64,000 nucleotides of DNA from Pontibacter akesuensis. GTDB lineage: Bacteria > Bacteroidota > Bacteroidia > Cytophagales > Hymenobacteraceae. The stretch lies in contig NZ_CP014766.1 of NCBI RefSeq assembly GCF_001611675.1, positions 2,232,001 to 2,296,000 of the forward strand, read 5' to 3'. The stretch's first letter is position 1. Each line of letters starts with the position of its first letter. The notes under the pieces were generated by a model. The model was not told the origin of the DNA, searched no databases, and worked only from the letters and a program-made list of their open reading frames with translations. Shown here in pieces: positions 25,002-33,652 of this stretch. The position numbers and the translations under genes were made by a program.

Positions 25002-28000
25002 TCACAGGTTTCCCTTCCTGCTTACAGTTCTGGGGTACTCCTTCAGGTAAATGTTCAGGGTGGTGCCGATAGCCAGTTTGCTTTCTACCTGCAGGTGGCC
25101 GCCGTTCCGTTCCACCATGTTCTTTACCAGGTACAGCCCCAATCCATTTCCTTCCGACTCGTTTGTGAAGCGCTTGAAAGGCTTGAAAAGCTGGTTGCCA
25201 AATCGCTCCAGGTCAATGCCGATGCCGTTGTCCGACACCCGTAGCAGCACCGTTTCATTTTTACGCTCGGTGTGCAGGTGAATGATGGGCGGGCGATTCG
25301 GTGATTTATACTTGAGCGCGTTCTGCACCACGTTCCGGATGATGCTCCCCAGGTAAGCCTCCACATACACAATAGACTCCGCCTCGTTGAAATCAGCGGC
25401 CAGTTGCCCTTGCTGAGCCTGTAGCTCCTCGGCAAATTCAGCTTGCAAATCCGCAAACACGTCGGCAAACCGAATTTCCTGCGTACCCCGGTCGCCTTTT
25501 GATTGAAACTTTACGATGCTTAACAGGCCCGCTACCGTCAGGTCGAGCTTTTTAACGGAAGCCTCGATTCTGGAGAAGCTTTCTTTCTGTAGCGTTGGGT
25601 CCTGCTCCTGCTGGTAGAGTCCAAGCAAAGCCTTCAGACTGTTGATCGGCGACTTTAAATCGTGGGCAGCGATGTGCACAAAGTTATCCAGCGTCTCGTT
25701 CACCTTCATCAAGGCGGTGTTGCGGCTGGCTGTTTCCTCGAGGGTGTGCTGCAGGCTGCTCTTGGCTTTTTTGCGGAAGGTGATGTCTGTCAACAGAAAG
25801 GCTGTTCCTTCTGCAAGCGGGTGCATGCGCACCTCCAACCAACGGCCTTTTTCCGGTAGCTGGTACTCAAACGTGCGCGTCAGCTCGTCTTTTTGCGAGA
25901 GGGCGATACGAGACTTGAGTGCTCTGAACACATTGGCTGCTACTACTTCTTCCAGGGGTTTCCCGTTGACAGCAGCAGCTTCTTTGCCCAAGATATGCAG
26001 TGCCCGGGCATTCGCGAAGGTAAAGCGCAAGCGGTGGTCCAGCACGGCAAATCCCTCGGCCATACTTGTGACCACGGCTGTCAGCTGGCTGCGCAACCGG
26101 GCGAGTTCCAGGTTTGCCTTGACGCGTGCTTTCAGCTCCCGCGCATTAAACGGTTTCACCAGGTAGTCGTCGGCTCCCTGTTCCATGCCCTCTGCGCGTG
26201 CCTCCTCGCCAGCCCTGGCCGAGAGCAGCATCACAGGCAGCAGCCGGGTGCGTTCATCCTTCCTTATTTGTTCCAGCAGCTGAAAACCGTCCATTTCGGG
26301 CATCATCACATCTGAGATAACCAGTGCCGGGCTTTCTTTCAGGATTTTATCCCAGGCAGTGGCTCCATTCACACAGGTTTGGACCTGGTACTCCTGTTCC
26401 AGAATGCGGCTTAGGTAGTGCAGCATGTCCTGGTTGTCATCCACCAGCAACACCAGCGGGCGTTTTTTGCCTTCTGCTGCCTCATATGCCCAGCGGGGTT
26501 CAGTTTCCGAAGGCGCCTCACTTTTGCTTTCTGCAGCGCTGATTTCTCCAAGCCAGCCAGAATAGATGCCAGAGCCTTTCTGCAGTTGCAGATCAGCTTC
26601 AGGTGCTGCGCTGTTGGTGGTTACCTGTCCTGCGGGCAGGTGGGAACTGCCTAGTGGTACAGCGATCGTGAACGTGGTGCCTTCGCCCACTGTGCTGGCG
26701 ACATGGATCGTGCCACCGTGCAGCTTAACCAGTTCCTGTGTTAAGGCCAGGCCAATGCCGGAGCCTTCGTGGGTGCGGCTGCGGGTATTTTCAATGCGGT
26801 GGAAGCGTGAGAAGATTTTCTGTATTTCTTCGGGCGGAATGCCTGCGCCCGTATCTGCTACCGTTAACACAACCTGCTCGTGCTTTTGCTCCAGCGAAAC
26901 ATTTATCTCACCTTCAAACGTGAACTTAAGTGCATTGGAAAGCAGGTTGAACACGATGCCTTCCCACATCTCCACATCCAGGTAAACGGGTGCTGGAACG
27001 GGCGTGCAGTTCACGTTGAACTTCAGCCCGGCTGCCTCAACCGCTGAGCGAAAATAAGCGCTAAGGTCAGTCGTGAGGCGGGCAATTTCTACCGGTCGGT
27101 AATTGGCCTCCAGTCGTCCGGCTTCGGCCTGTGCGTAGTTCAGCAGGTTGTTTACCAGTTTGAGCAGGCGCTTTCCGTTGCGCTCCACCAGGGCCAGCTG
27201 CTCCCGGGCCTCTGCCGGCAAATCGGATTGCGCCAGATCGCTGAGCGGCCCCAGCATGAGTGTGAGCGGCGTGCGGAACTCGTGGCTGATATTGTGGAAG
27301 AAATGGGTCTTGGCTTTGTCCAGAGCTGCCAGGGCTTCCGCTCTTTTTCGCTCTTCGGCATAGGCCCGGGCATTGGCAATGGCACGGCCCGCATGGTTCG
27401 CAACCAACGTATAAAACGACTTATACTCCTCGTCTACTTGCCTGCGGGGGCTGAAGCCCGCCACCAACAGGGCATAGGGGAGTTCAGTGGCATCCTGGCC
27501 TACGCGCGTAACAGGCAACACTATGGCCTGCTGCAGCGGCTCCGGCCAGGCACCGGCAGTCAGTGTTCCAAAGCGCTCCTGCAAGTCTGTAATAATTTCG
27601 GCCTTACCCGTTGTCGCCACTTTTGCCAGCGGCCATGGCCAGTCTTTGGCAACATCAGTCAAGCTTAGCTGCTCAGGGCTTTCGCTATTGCCTGCTGTAA
27701 AACCGGTAACGCCTGCCAGTGTAGCTGTTTCACCCGTTTCATCGAGCAGGTAAACGAGCGCAAACGGCACATCCTCCGGGTTAGTGGCCAGGGAGTCTGT
27801 CATGGACTTGCAGGCAGCAGCTGGCTCCCAGGCGTGGGCGCTGTGTGCTGTCAGGTGACTTAGCATTGCGAGGCGGCGCTGGTTCACTACATCGGTGGTG
27901 GTTTCGATAGCGGTGGCATAGATGCCGCCCACTTCGCCGTGTTCGTTGTAAATAGGGCTGTGGGAGAAGGTGAAGTAGGCTTCCTCTATAAACCCGCTTC

Positions 28001-28382
28001 TGTTCGGCAACACCAGCTGGTCTTTGAAATAGGTTGTCTCGCCGGCTTTTACCTTGTCGAATATCGTGGTCAGAAACTCCCACATCTCGCTCCACCAGGG
28101 GTAAGCCGGCTCGCCGAGCGCGCCCGGGTGCTTCGTCTGCATGATGGTGGCATACCCGTCGTTGTAGAAGTGAATCAGCTCCGGCCCCCAATGAATCATC
28201 ATCGGGATTTTAGAGGAGAGCATGATGCTGACAGCGGTACGCAGGCTCTGTGGCCATTTCTCTACTGGGCCAAGGGGGGTGTTGGCCCAGTTCAACTGTC
28301 TGATGCGGTCGCCCATTTCGCCGCCGCCCCTAAAGATTGTCTTTGTGTCTATACTTTCTGATTGCATCACTGATTCAGGCAT
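25002..28382 (-). CDS. Hybrid sensor histidine kinase with two kinase modules
   Basis: This 1126-residue protein shows, in order: a PAS-like sensor (about 45-165, beginning WANTPLGPVEKWPQSL), a GAF-like domain (about 180-340), and HisKA with phospho-acceptor His367 (NISHEFRTPL). A HATPase with DTGAGIPPEEIQ and GSGIGLAL comes next, then a receiver domain (LLVDDNQDM, ISDVMMPEMDG) and a PAS domain. A second HisKA-like segment follows (IAAHDLKSPINSL), with a second HATPase (NVVQNALKY, DNGIGIDLERF, GNGLGLYL). No membrane helix is evident, so it senses a cytosolic signal. The frame opens with TTG 28385; ATG 28382 was chosen. It interrupts the nuo genes on the opposite strand. Confidence 0.88.
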   Translation of the reverse strand: MPESVMQSESIDTKTIFRGGGEMGDRIRQLNWANTPLGPVEKWPQSLRTAVSIMLSSKIPMMIHWGPELIHFYNDGYATIMQTKHPGALGEPAYPWWSEMWEFLTTIFDKVKAGETTYFKDQLVLPNRSGFIEEAYFTFSHSPIYNEHGEVGGIYATAIETTTDVVNQRRLAMLSHLTAHSAHAWEPAAACKSMTDSLATNPEDVPFALVYLLDETGETATLAGVTGFTAGNSESPEQLSLTDVAKDWPWPLAKVATTGKAEIITDLQERFGTLTAGAWPEPLQQAIVLPVTRVGQDATELPYALLVAGFSPRRQVDEEYKSFYTLVANHAGRAIANARAYAEERKRAEALAALDKAKTHFFHNISHEFRTPLTLMLGPLSDLAQSDLPAEAREQLALVERNGKRLLKLVNNLLNYAQAEAGRLEANYRPVEIARLTTDLSAYFRSAVEAAGLKFNVNCTPVPAPVYLDVEMWEGIVFNLLSNALKFTFEGEINVSLEQKHEQVVLTVADTGAGIPPEEIQKIFSRFHRIENTRSRTHEGSGIGLALTQELVKLHGGTIHVASTVGEGTTFTIAVPLGSSHLPAGQVTTNSAAPEADLQLQKGSGIYSGWLGEISAAESKSEAPSETEPRWAYEAAEGKKRPLVLLVDDNQDMLHYLSRILEQEYQVQTCVNGATAWDKILKESPALVISDVMMPEMDGFQLLEQIRKDERTRLLPVMLLSARAGEEARAEGMEQGADDYLVKPFNARELKARVKANLELARLRSQLTAVVTSMAEGFAVLDHRLRFTFANARALHILGKEAAAVNGKPLEEVVAANVFRALKSRIALSQKDELTRTFEYQLPEKGRWLEVRMHPLAEGTAFLLTDITFRKKAKSSLQHTLEETASRNTALMKVNETLDNFVHIAAHDLKSPINSLKALLGLYQQEQDPTLQKESFSRIEASVKKLDLTVAGLLSIVKFQSKGDRGTQEIRFADVFADLQAEFAEELQAQQGQLAADFNEAESIVYVEAYLGSIIRNVVQNALKYKSPNRPPIIHLHTERKNETVLLRVSDNGIGIDLERFGNQLFKPFKRFTNESEGNGLGLYLVKNMVERNGGHLQVESKLAIGTTLNIYLKEYPRTVSRKGNL

Positions 28383-28579
28383 CAAACCCCGTTTCTGAAA
28401 ATGAGAGCCTTAATTTTACGGAATAGCCGTTGCACGTATGCCTATCAGTTTCAGTAGTTAATCCATAAAATTAAAAGAAATATAAGGTAAAGTAAAGTCT
28501 GCGGCCTGTTGTTTGGCTAAGTTTTGACGCAGTAGGCGCACCCGTTATACTTGCCTGGAGTACATGATGAATTTATGCG

Positions 28580-28587
28580 TATTTTTG
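28580..28587 (+). promoter_or_regulatory. Possible -7 element of nuoC
   Basis: TATTTTTG matches TAnnTTTG, 37 bases before the nuoC start. The -33 part is unclear (nearest TTG 26 bases upstream). A separate promoter is expected because nuoC is cut off from nuoAB by a terminator and an opposing gene. Confidence 0.4.
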
Positions 28588-28624
28588 AGACTGCATACAC
28601 ACGGGCTGCTGTCGCGACGGCAAA

Positions 28625-29242
28625 ATGGCCCAGAAAGAAAAACGCGTGAACTTCGAAGAAATAAAAGACCTGCTGGTGCGGCTCTTCGGGCCGGAACTTA
28701 TACTTGCCGAGAAGGCTGATAACCTGCAGCCCTACCTGCTGCTGCAGCCTGAGCGCCTGCCGGAGGTGTGCCTGGAGCTGCATGACAATGCGCAAACGTA
28801 CTTCGACTACCTCTCCTGTGTTACCGGCATGGACAACGGACCAGAGGCTGGCACCATGGAGGTGATTTATACTTTATACTCTATTCCGCACGATCATCAC
28901 CTGACGCTGAAGGTGCAGGTGCCGCGCAATACCACACCCGTGCAACCCATGCCGCGGGTGCCCACTGTCAGCCACATCTGGCGCACCGCCGACTGGCACG
29001 AGCGCGAGGTATTCGATATGTTCGGCATCAACTTTACAAATCACCCCGACATGCGCCGCATTCTCTGCGCCACCGACTGGGAAGGCCACCCGCTCCGCAA
29101 AGACTACAAGTTGCAGGACTACTACCACGGCATCAAAGTACCTTTTGATAAGCACAACGAACTGAACGGTTTCAGGGGAGAGCCATGGGAACTGCTCGGG
29201 CAGCCTACGCCATTCTCGGATAAGCGGGAGAAGCCGGAGTAG
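28625..29242 (+). CDS. nuoC: NADH-quinone oxidoreductase subunit C
   Basis: This is the 30-kDa subunit of the complex I peripheral arm. The 205-residue product carries the family signature SHIWRTADWHEREVFDMFGINFTNHPDMRRILCATDWEGHPLRKDY. It is a stand-alone subunit, not fused to NuoD. It lies 3.7 kb from nuoB, with the sensor kinase in between, and is followed by its own terminator. Confidence 0.95.
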   Translation: MAQKEKRVNFEEIKDLLVRLFGPELILAEKADNLQPYLLLQPERLPEVCLELHDNAQTYFDYLSCVTGMDNGPEAGTMEVIYTLYSIPHDHHLTLKVQVPRNTTPVQPMPRVPTVSHIWRTADWHEREVFDMFGINFTNHPDMRRILCATDWEGHPLRKDYKLQDYYHGIKVPFDKHNELNGFRGEPWELLGQPTPFSDKREKPE

Positions 29243-29261
29243 GGAGTGCCTGTTATACCTC

Positions 29262-29311
29262 TAAAAGCAAAGCGGCCACCGGTTATACTTCCGGTGGCCG
29301 CTTTGCTTTTA
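29262..29311. terminator. Bidirectional terminator after nuoC
   Basis: A perfect 21-base stem (29262-29282 with 29291-29311) closes on a loop that is exactly TTATACTT, the iterated word of this window. It lies between nuoC and the convergent barrel gene. Confidence 0.92.
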
Positions 29312-29354
29312 CAATTATACTTATATGGGAATGGAATAGGCTACATCAGTTGTA

Positions 29355-30584
29355 CTAGTACAGTTTATATCCCACAGCTACAGCAAACGGATTAACATAG
29401 CTGTTTCGCCAGTACCGGCCATCAACTATAACTCTTTTGATGTTATATACTGCCTCAACGCTATACTTCCTTTTGTATGTGTAGCCAGCACCCACTACCC
29501 ATGACGAGCTAATGCTCTTATGATCAAAACCTGCGTTAACACTAATGTTATTTATCTCTATTGCGTTGGATGCATTGAGTAAATAGTTCAGGGAGAAAGC
29601 ACCGTTCAGGAATATTTTTGAATCGTTATTCAGGTAAAAATATCGTCTGGCGCCAATTGGAACATATATGTGCCTATAGTTTACTTCCAGAACTGCTTCC
29701 CTCCCAAAAACTACCGCCTCATGGTCGTTTTTATAGTTTTGGAAGGTTGGATCAGCGAATAAAGCCCATTGGTTTTTGTTGAAAGGTAAAATTACCTCTG
29801 CCTCAACACCTAGGGAAGGCAGCACTTCCGGATCAAATGTTTTCACATAAGGCGATCCCGAGTGGTGCTCCATTTTCAGGGAAGTGTAAGTGGCGCCTGC
29901 TTTAACTCTGAAGGATATTTCAAACTCCTTTTTCTGCCGTCTTTGGGAGAAGTTGGTATAGGTAGCTCCAATGCATTCGTTATACTTTACGAAAAGTCTG
30001 GCAAGTTCTTTTTTTTCATACCCAATCTTGTTGAACTGCTCCGGAGTGAAAGAGGGACACTTTAAGGTGGTGTAAAGCTGCTGCCTGTAAGCGTTGTTTT
30101 CGCTGAATTTTGTGCCTTCAACTATGAACTTTTTATAAACCAGTTGCTCTATGGCAGAACTGTCTGTTTTATAGAAAAAGCGTTCGAAACCTGCCTGCCC
30201 CTGGTAAGTGTAAAGCGTTGCTTTGCCCTCTACCAATACCCTTAGAAAAAGTGTTTCCTGCTTGAATATAGGTTCTCTGGAGTGGCTTATATCTCTTAGG
30301 TTTTCGGAAGAGCGATCAACATTTACAGTGGCGCGCTGGTATTTGTGTACGGTGTTGAAAATTTCGAATTCCTGTACTGAGTCTACGGTGCCAAGTCGTG
30401 TTTCAGCGTTTTCAGAAAGCTTGTACACAAACTGCGTCAGGTTGGATAGCTTATCGGAATTTCGGATAAGGACTTCCATCCTTTTGCCTTCATTGTTGAT
30501 AAGATACCCTTTATCGAAAGTAACCTGAGCGTAGGCACTGAAACTTAGAAAAGAGAGGAAAGCGAAAAGTATAAGTTTGTTCAT
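29355..30584 (-). CDS. Outer-membrane beta-barrel protein of unknown function, AT-rich
   Basis: The 409-residue product has a signal peptide (FAFLSFLSFSAYAQ). Residues about 20-215 form a soluble domain (VTFDKGYLINNEGKRMEVLIRN). A C-terminal barrel of PorT/OMP type follows (EISFRVKAGATYTSLKMEHH to NPFAVAVGYKLY). Such proteins are abundant in Bacteroidota; the role is unknown. Base composition is much richer in A+T than nuoC and nuoD on either side. A truncated copy of its first 28 codons lies at 31871-31954. With the LRR lipoprotein upstream it forms an inserted block between nuoC and nuoD. Confidence 0.75.
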   Translation of the reverse strand: MNKLILFAFLSFLSFSAYAQVTFDKGYLINNEGKRMEVLIRNSDKLSNLTQFVYKLSENAETRLGTVDSVQEFEIFNTVHKYQRATVNVDRSSENLRDISHSREPIFKQETLFLRVLVEGKATLYTYQGQAGFERFFYKTDSSAIEQLVYKKFIVEGTKFSENNAYRQQLYTTLKCPSFTPEQFNKIGYEKKELARLFVKYNECIGATYTNFSQRRQKKEFEISFRVKAGATYTSLKMEHHSGSPYVKTFDPEVLPSLGVEAEVILPFNKNQWALFADPTFQNYKNDHEAVVFGREAVLEVNYRHIYVPIGARRYFYLNNDSKIFLNGAFSLNYLLNASNAIEINNISVNAGFDHKSISSSWVVGAGYTYKRKYSVEAVYNIKRVIVDGRYWRNSYVNPFAVAVGYKLY

Positions 30585-30661
30585 GGGTAAGGGGCTAAAG
30601 GTAATAGATTAAGTGTTGAAGGTATTGTAAAGCTAAAGCTTCTATAGTCGAAGTTTGCTGG

Positions 30662-31624
30662 TTAAATACTGCATTGACCTTCCTTTATTTGATCTTTACT
30701 AGGGTTGTAGAAGTTGTCTCTGATATTATAGCCTATGAGGCTAATTTGGGCGATCGGCTGTAAACCACAAAAGTCTTTTAGCGAAGGATTTTCAGTTATG
30801 CGCATCTGTCCATCATCAACTTTACGCAACTTTGAGAGACCGCTGAGGTGCTTCAGGTTAATATTGCGGTGGATTGTTAGCTTGAGGCAGGTTTCCAGTT
30901 CCGAAAGGCCATTCAGGTCCTCTAGTTTATTGTTTCCTTCTAAAAAAAGAGATCTTACTTCTTTTAAATTGTGCAGACCATTCAATGTGGTAAGCTCACT
31001 GTTGCCGGTAAGAGCAAGATCAGTTGCCTTTGTTACTTTTGATAGGCCGCTAATATCTGTTAATGACGTATTAGACTGAATAATGAGACTTTTTACATCA
31101 CCGCTTATATTAGCAAGCCCGTTTAGGTTGAGCAGCTTATCAGAACTTGAAATCATTATTCCGCCAGTGATACCCTTCACACCGCGAACACCGTCAATGT
31201 TCTCAAGCTGTGTGTTACCGTGTATATCCAAAGAAAAAAGTGCAACGTCTAGGCTTGCTAATCCATTTAAGTTTTTCAACACAGAGTTATTCAGCACGCG
31301 AACAGTACCACCTTCAGGTAGCCTTACTTTAGCCAATGCATCAATGTTGGTTAGTTTGGTTGCCGTTATCGTGAGGTCTCCGTAAATATATCTGAGACTC
31401 CCAAGGCTACTGACATCCGTTATATCATCACCACTCAGGATTAGTTCACCATTGATTTTGGCATAATTTGCTTTACCGATCGTTTCAAGTTCATCCTGGC
31501 TTTCTATGTGCAATGCTCCCTGATACATTTTCTCGGGCTGCGGTTTTGGACCAGTTTCGTCCTTACTACAAGAAATTACACTTAGCAGAAGAGGCAGAAA
31601 TAGAAGAATAATTTTAAGTTTCAT
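30662..31624 (-). CDS. Leucine-rich-repeat lipoprotein, AT-rich
   Basis: The 320-residue product has a lipoprotein signal (LLLSVISCSKDE). It then carries about nine irregular repeats of 22-25 residues with the pattern LxxLNGLxxLxxVxxLxLxxNxxL, ending KDFCGLQPIAQISL. This is a receptor-L-domain-like or leucine-rich solenoid, suited to surface binding. The gene lies 77 bases upstream of the barrel gene on the same strand, so the two may form one unit. Like its neighbour it is AT-rich, which points to transfer. Confidence 0.75.
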   Translation of the reverse strand: MKLKIILLFLPLLLSVISCSKDETGPKPQPEKMYQGALHIESQDELETIGKANYAKINGELILSGDDITDVSSLGSLRYIYGDLTITATKLTNIDALAKVRLPEGGTVRVLNNSVLKNLNGLASLDVALFSLDIHGNTQLENIDGVRGVKGITGGIMISSSDKLLNLNGLANISGDVKSLIIQSNTSLTDISGLSKVTKATDLALTGNSELTTLNGLHNLKEVRSLFLEGNNKLEDLNGLSELETCLKLTIHRNINLKHLSGLSKLRKVDDGQMRITENPSLKDFCGLQPIAQISLIGYNIRDNFYNPSKDQIKEGQCSI

Positions 31625-32201
31625 ATTAAGTTTGGTTTGAAGGGAAGTAAGAAATGCTAATTGATATTAAATACAATTTATAAATAGTAGGGACTACTCC
31701 TGTTAAATACCTGCATCCAGCTGCAAATGGAATTAAGCTGACGAATGTACTGTATATAGATGATATTATATTATTTAGGTTTTATATGTATAAAAAAATA
31801 GCAGCTATACTTGCTAAAGCTATCGTGGCAGCAAATCCGAATAGAATTCCCCATTTCCCGAACTTTGCAGAAGATAACCTTCATCGAAAGTAACCTGAGC
31901 ATAAGCGCCAAAGCTGAAAAATGAGAAGAAGGCGAAAAGGAAAAGTTTGTTCATAGGTAAGGGGCTGGAAATAATGGCTAAAGAATTAAGTAGTATTTGG
32001 ATTGTACAAAATTTGATATATGAATGAAGGCTTCAAATATACTATATGTTATGTTCTTTATATAGCTATGATAAATTTTTATTTCTTAACCTGTTTCCTT
32101 CATCATTACATGCCAAGCCGTAACTAAAGCTGCATAATTCCCTCATTTTCCCGAACTTTGCCTTCATTCAAAATTCTTATTTCGTCATTCATACTTCCAC
32201 C
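31625..32201. other. AT-rich gap with a gene remnant and a duplicated segment
   Basis: This 577-base gap contains no full gene. It holds the truncated barrel-gene copy (31871-31954). A short segment (31845-31868, AATTCCCC to CCGAACTTTGC) recurs almost exactly just before nuoD (32136-32161). The remainder is AT-rich and shows nothing recognisable. Confidence 0.65.
31871..31954 (-). pseudogene. Truncated copy of the barrel gene's 5' end
   Basis: From ATG 31954 the minus strand encodes a signal peptide MNKLFLFAFFSFFSFGAYAQ plus VTFDEGYL. It matches the first 28 residues of the barrel protein encoded at 29355-30584 at 23 of 28 positions. The leader GGTAAGGGGCT is also shared. After codon 28 the similarity stops and the frame runs out at a TAG near 31820. 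This is a duplication remnant. Confidence 0.75.
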
Positions 32202-33410
32202 GTGGCCTCATCCATCTACAAAAACTACCTGCTGCAGTCAGAGCCGAACAAGTTTAGCCTGGATAACCTGAGGGCCGGTGAGATGATTGTGAACATGGGG
32301 CCGCAGCACCCGAGTACGCACGGCGTGCTGCGCCTGGAGGTGGTCACAGATGGGGAGATCATCCAGGACGTGGTGCCGCACGTGGGCTACCTGCACCGCT
32401 GTTTCGAGAAGCACGCCGAAAACATGGCCTACAAACAGACCATCCCCTATGTGGACCGCATGGATTACCTGGCTGCCATGAACTCCGAGCATGTGTGGTG
32501 TATGGGCGTGGAGAAGCTGCTGGGCATCACCGACCAAATTCCGAAGCGGGTGGAGTATATCCGGGTGCTGGTAACGGAGCTGAACCGCATTGCCTCGCAC
32601 TTTGTAGCCATCGGCACCTATGCCATTGATATCGGTGCTTTCACGCCTTTCCTGTGGCTGCTGCGCGACAGGGAGCATATTCAGCGCCTGCTGGAGTGGG
32701 TGTGCGGCGCACGCATGCTGTACAACTACATCTGGGTAGGCGGCTTATACTATGATTTGCCAATAGGTTTCGAGGAGCGCTGCCGTGAGTTTATTGACTA
32801 TCTGCAGCCAAAGCTCGACGAACTCGACACCATCCTGCTAAGCAACAAAATCTTTATCGACCGCACGGCCAACGTGGGTATACTTCCGCTGGATGTGGCG
32901 ATCAACTACGCCTGCTCCGGCCCGATGCTGCGCGGCTCCGGCCTAAGGCACGACCTGCGCCGCGTAGACGGCTACAGCGTATACCCTGAGCTGGAGTTTG
33001 AGGTGCCGATTGGTCAGGGGCTGGCCGGCACCACCGGCGATTGCTGGGACCGCAACTATGTGCGTGCGCTGGAGTGCCGGGAGTCCATCAAAATTATCAG
33101 CCAATGCCTCGACCGCCTCACCACCGACTACAAGCGCACGCCCGACTTTGACCCTCAGGCCGCCTGTCCCAAGAAAATGCGCATGACCGGAAGCCAGGAA
33201 CTATACTTCCGGGGCGAAACACCGCGCGGCGAACTGGGCTACTACTTCCGCACCACCGATCGCAGCGACGTGCCCTTCCGCGCCAAAGGCCGTGCCCCAA
33301 GCTTCGTAAACCTCTCGGTGCTGCACGAGATCAGCCGGGGCTGTATGGTAGCGGATCTGATCGCCATCGTGGGCTCTGTGGATATTGTGCTGGGAGAGCT
33401 GGATCGGTAA
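32202..33410 (+). CDS. nuoD: NADH-quinone oxidoreductase subunit D
   Basis: This is the 49-kDa subunit of complex I that forms the quinone site with NuoB. The 402-residue product shows MIVNMGPQHPSTHGVLRLEVVTDGEII, HVGYLHRCFEKHAE, and the C-terminal SFVNLSVLHEISRGCMVADLIAIVGSVDIVLGELDR. The start is GTG 32202. It lies 3 kb beyond nuoC, after the AT-rich inserted pair. No nuoE follows; the next gene is a convergent lutB-like gene, so subunits E-N must be elsewhere. Confidence 0.95.
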   Translation: MASSIYKNYLLQSEPNKFSLDNLRAGEMIVNMGPQHPSTHGVLRLEVVTDGEIIQDVVPHVGYLHRCFEKHAENMAYKQTIPYVDRMDYLAAMNSEHVWCMGVEKLLGITDQIPKRVEYIRVLVTELNRIASHFVAIGTYAIDIGAFTPFLWLLRDREHIQRLLEWVCGARMLYNYIWVGGLYYDLPIGFEERCREFIDYLQPKLDELDTILLSNKIFIDRTANVGILPLDVAINYACSGPMLRGSGLRHDLRRVDGYSVYPELEFEVPIGQGLAGTTGDCWDRNYVRALECRESIKIISQCLDRLTTDYKRTPDFDPQAACPKKMRMTGSQELYFRGETPRGELGYYFRTTDRSDVPFRAKGRAPSFVNLSVLHEISRGCMVADLIAIVGSVDIVLGELDR

Positions 33411-33424
33411 TTCATACTTCGTAG

Positions 33425-33444
33425 GGACAGGTCGCGACCTGTCC
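33425..33444. repeat. Perfect 20-base palindrome, copy 1
   Basis: GGACAGGTCGCGACCTGTCC is a perfect palindrome 15 bases after the nuoD stop. An identical copy lies at 33554-33573. The flanks are inverted with respect to each other (GTAG before copy 1, CTAC after copy 2). Confidence 0.85.
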
Positions 33445-33553
33445 GCGCGATGGCTGATAGATGAAACAGGAACGTTTAACGAAGCTATACCTGATTTTTC
33501 CAGTCCAGAAATACCGTAAATCATCATTCAGACGGATTGGTTCGGGAACGATT

Positions 33554-33573
33554 GGACAGGTCGCGACCTGTCC
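33554..33573. repeat. Perfect 20-base palindrome, copy 2
   Basis: Identical to 33425-33444. The two copies bracket about 110 bases without a gene, and their outer flanks are inverted. Confidence 0.85.
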
Positions 33574-33622
33574 CTACTTAAAGTCTATTCAAATTTAACC
33601 TGCACGTACAATCTCTAACAAA

Positions 33623-33649
33623 AAAAGCCTGCTGATGTAGCAGGCTTTT
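33623..33649. terminator. Terminator between nuoD and the lutB-like gene
   Basis: An 11-base perfect stem (33623-33633 with 33639-33649) has a 5-base loop, A's before it and T's within it. It is placed three bases from the end of the convergent lutB-like gene. Confidence 0.85.
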
Positions 33650-33652
33650 CCT

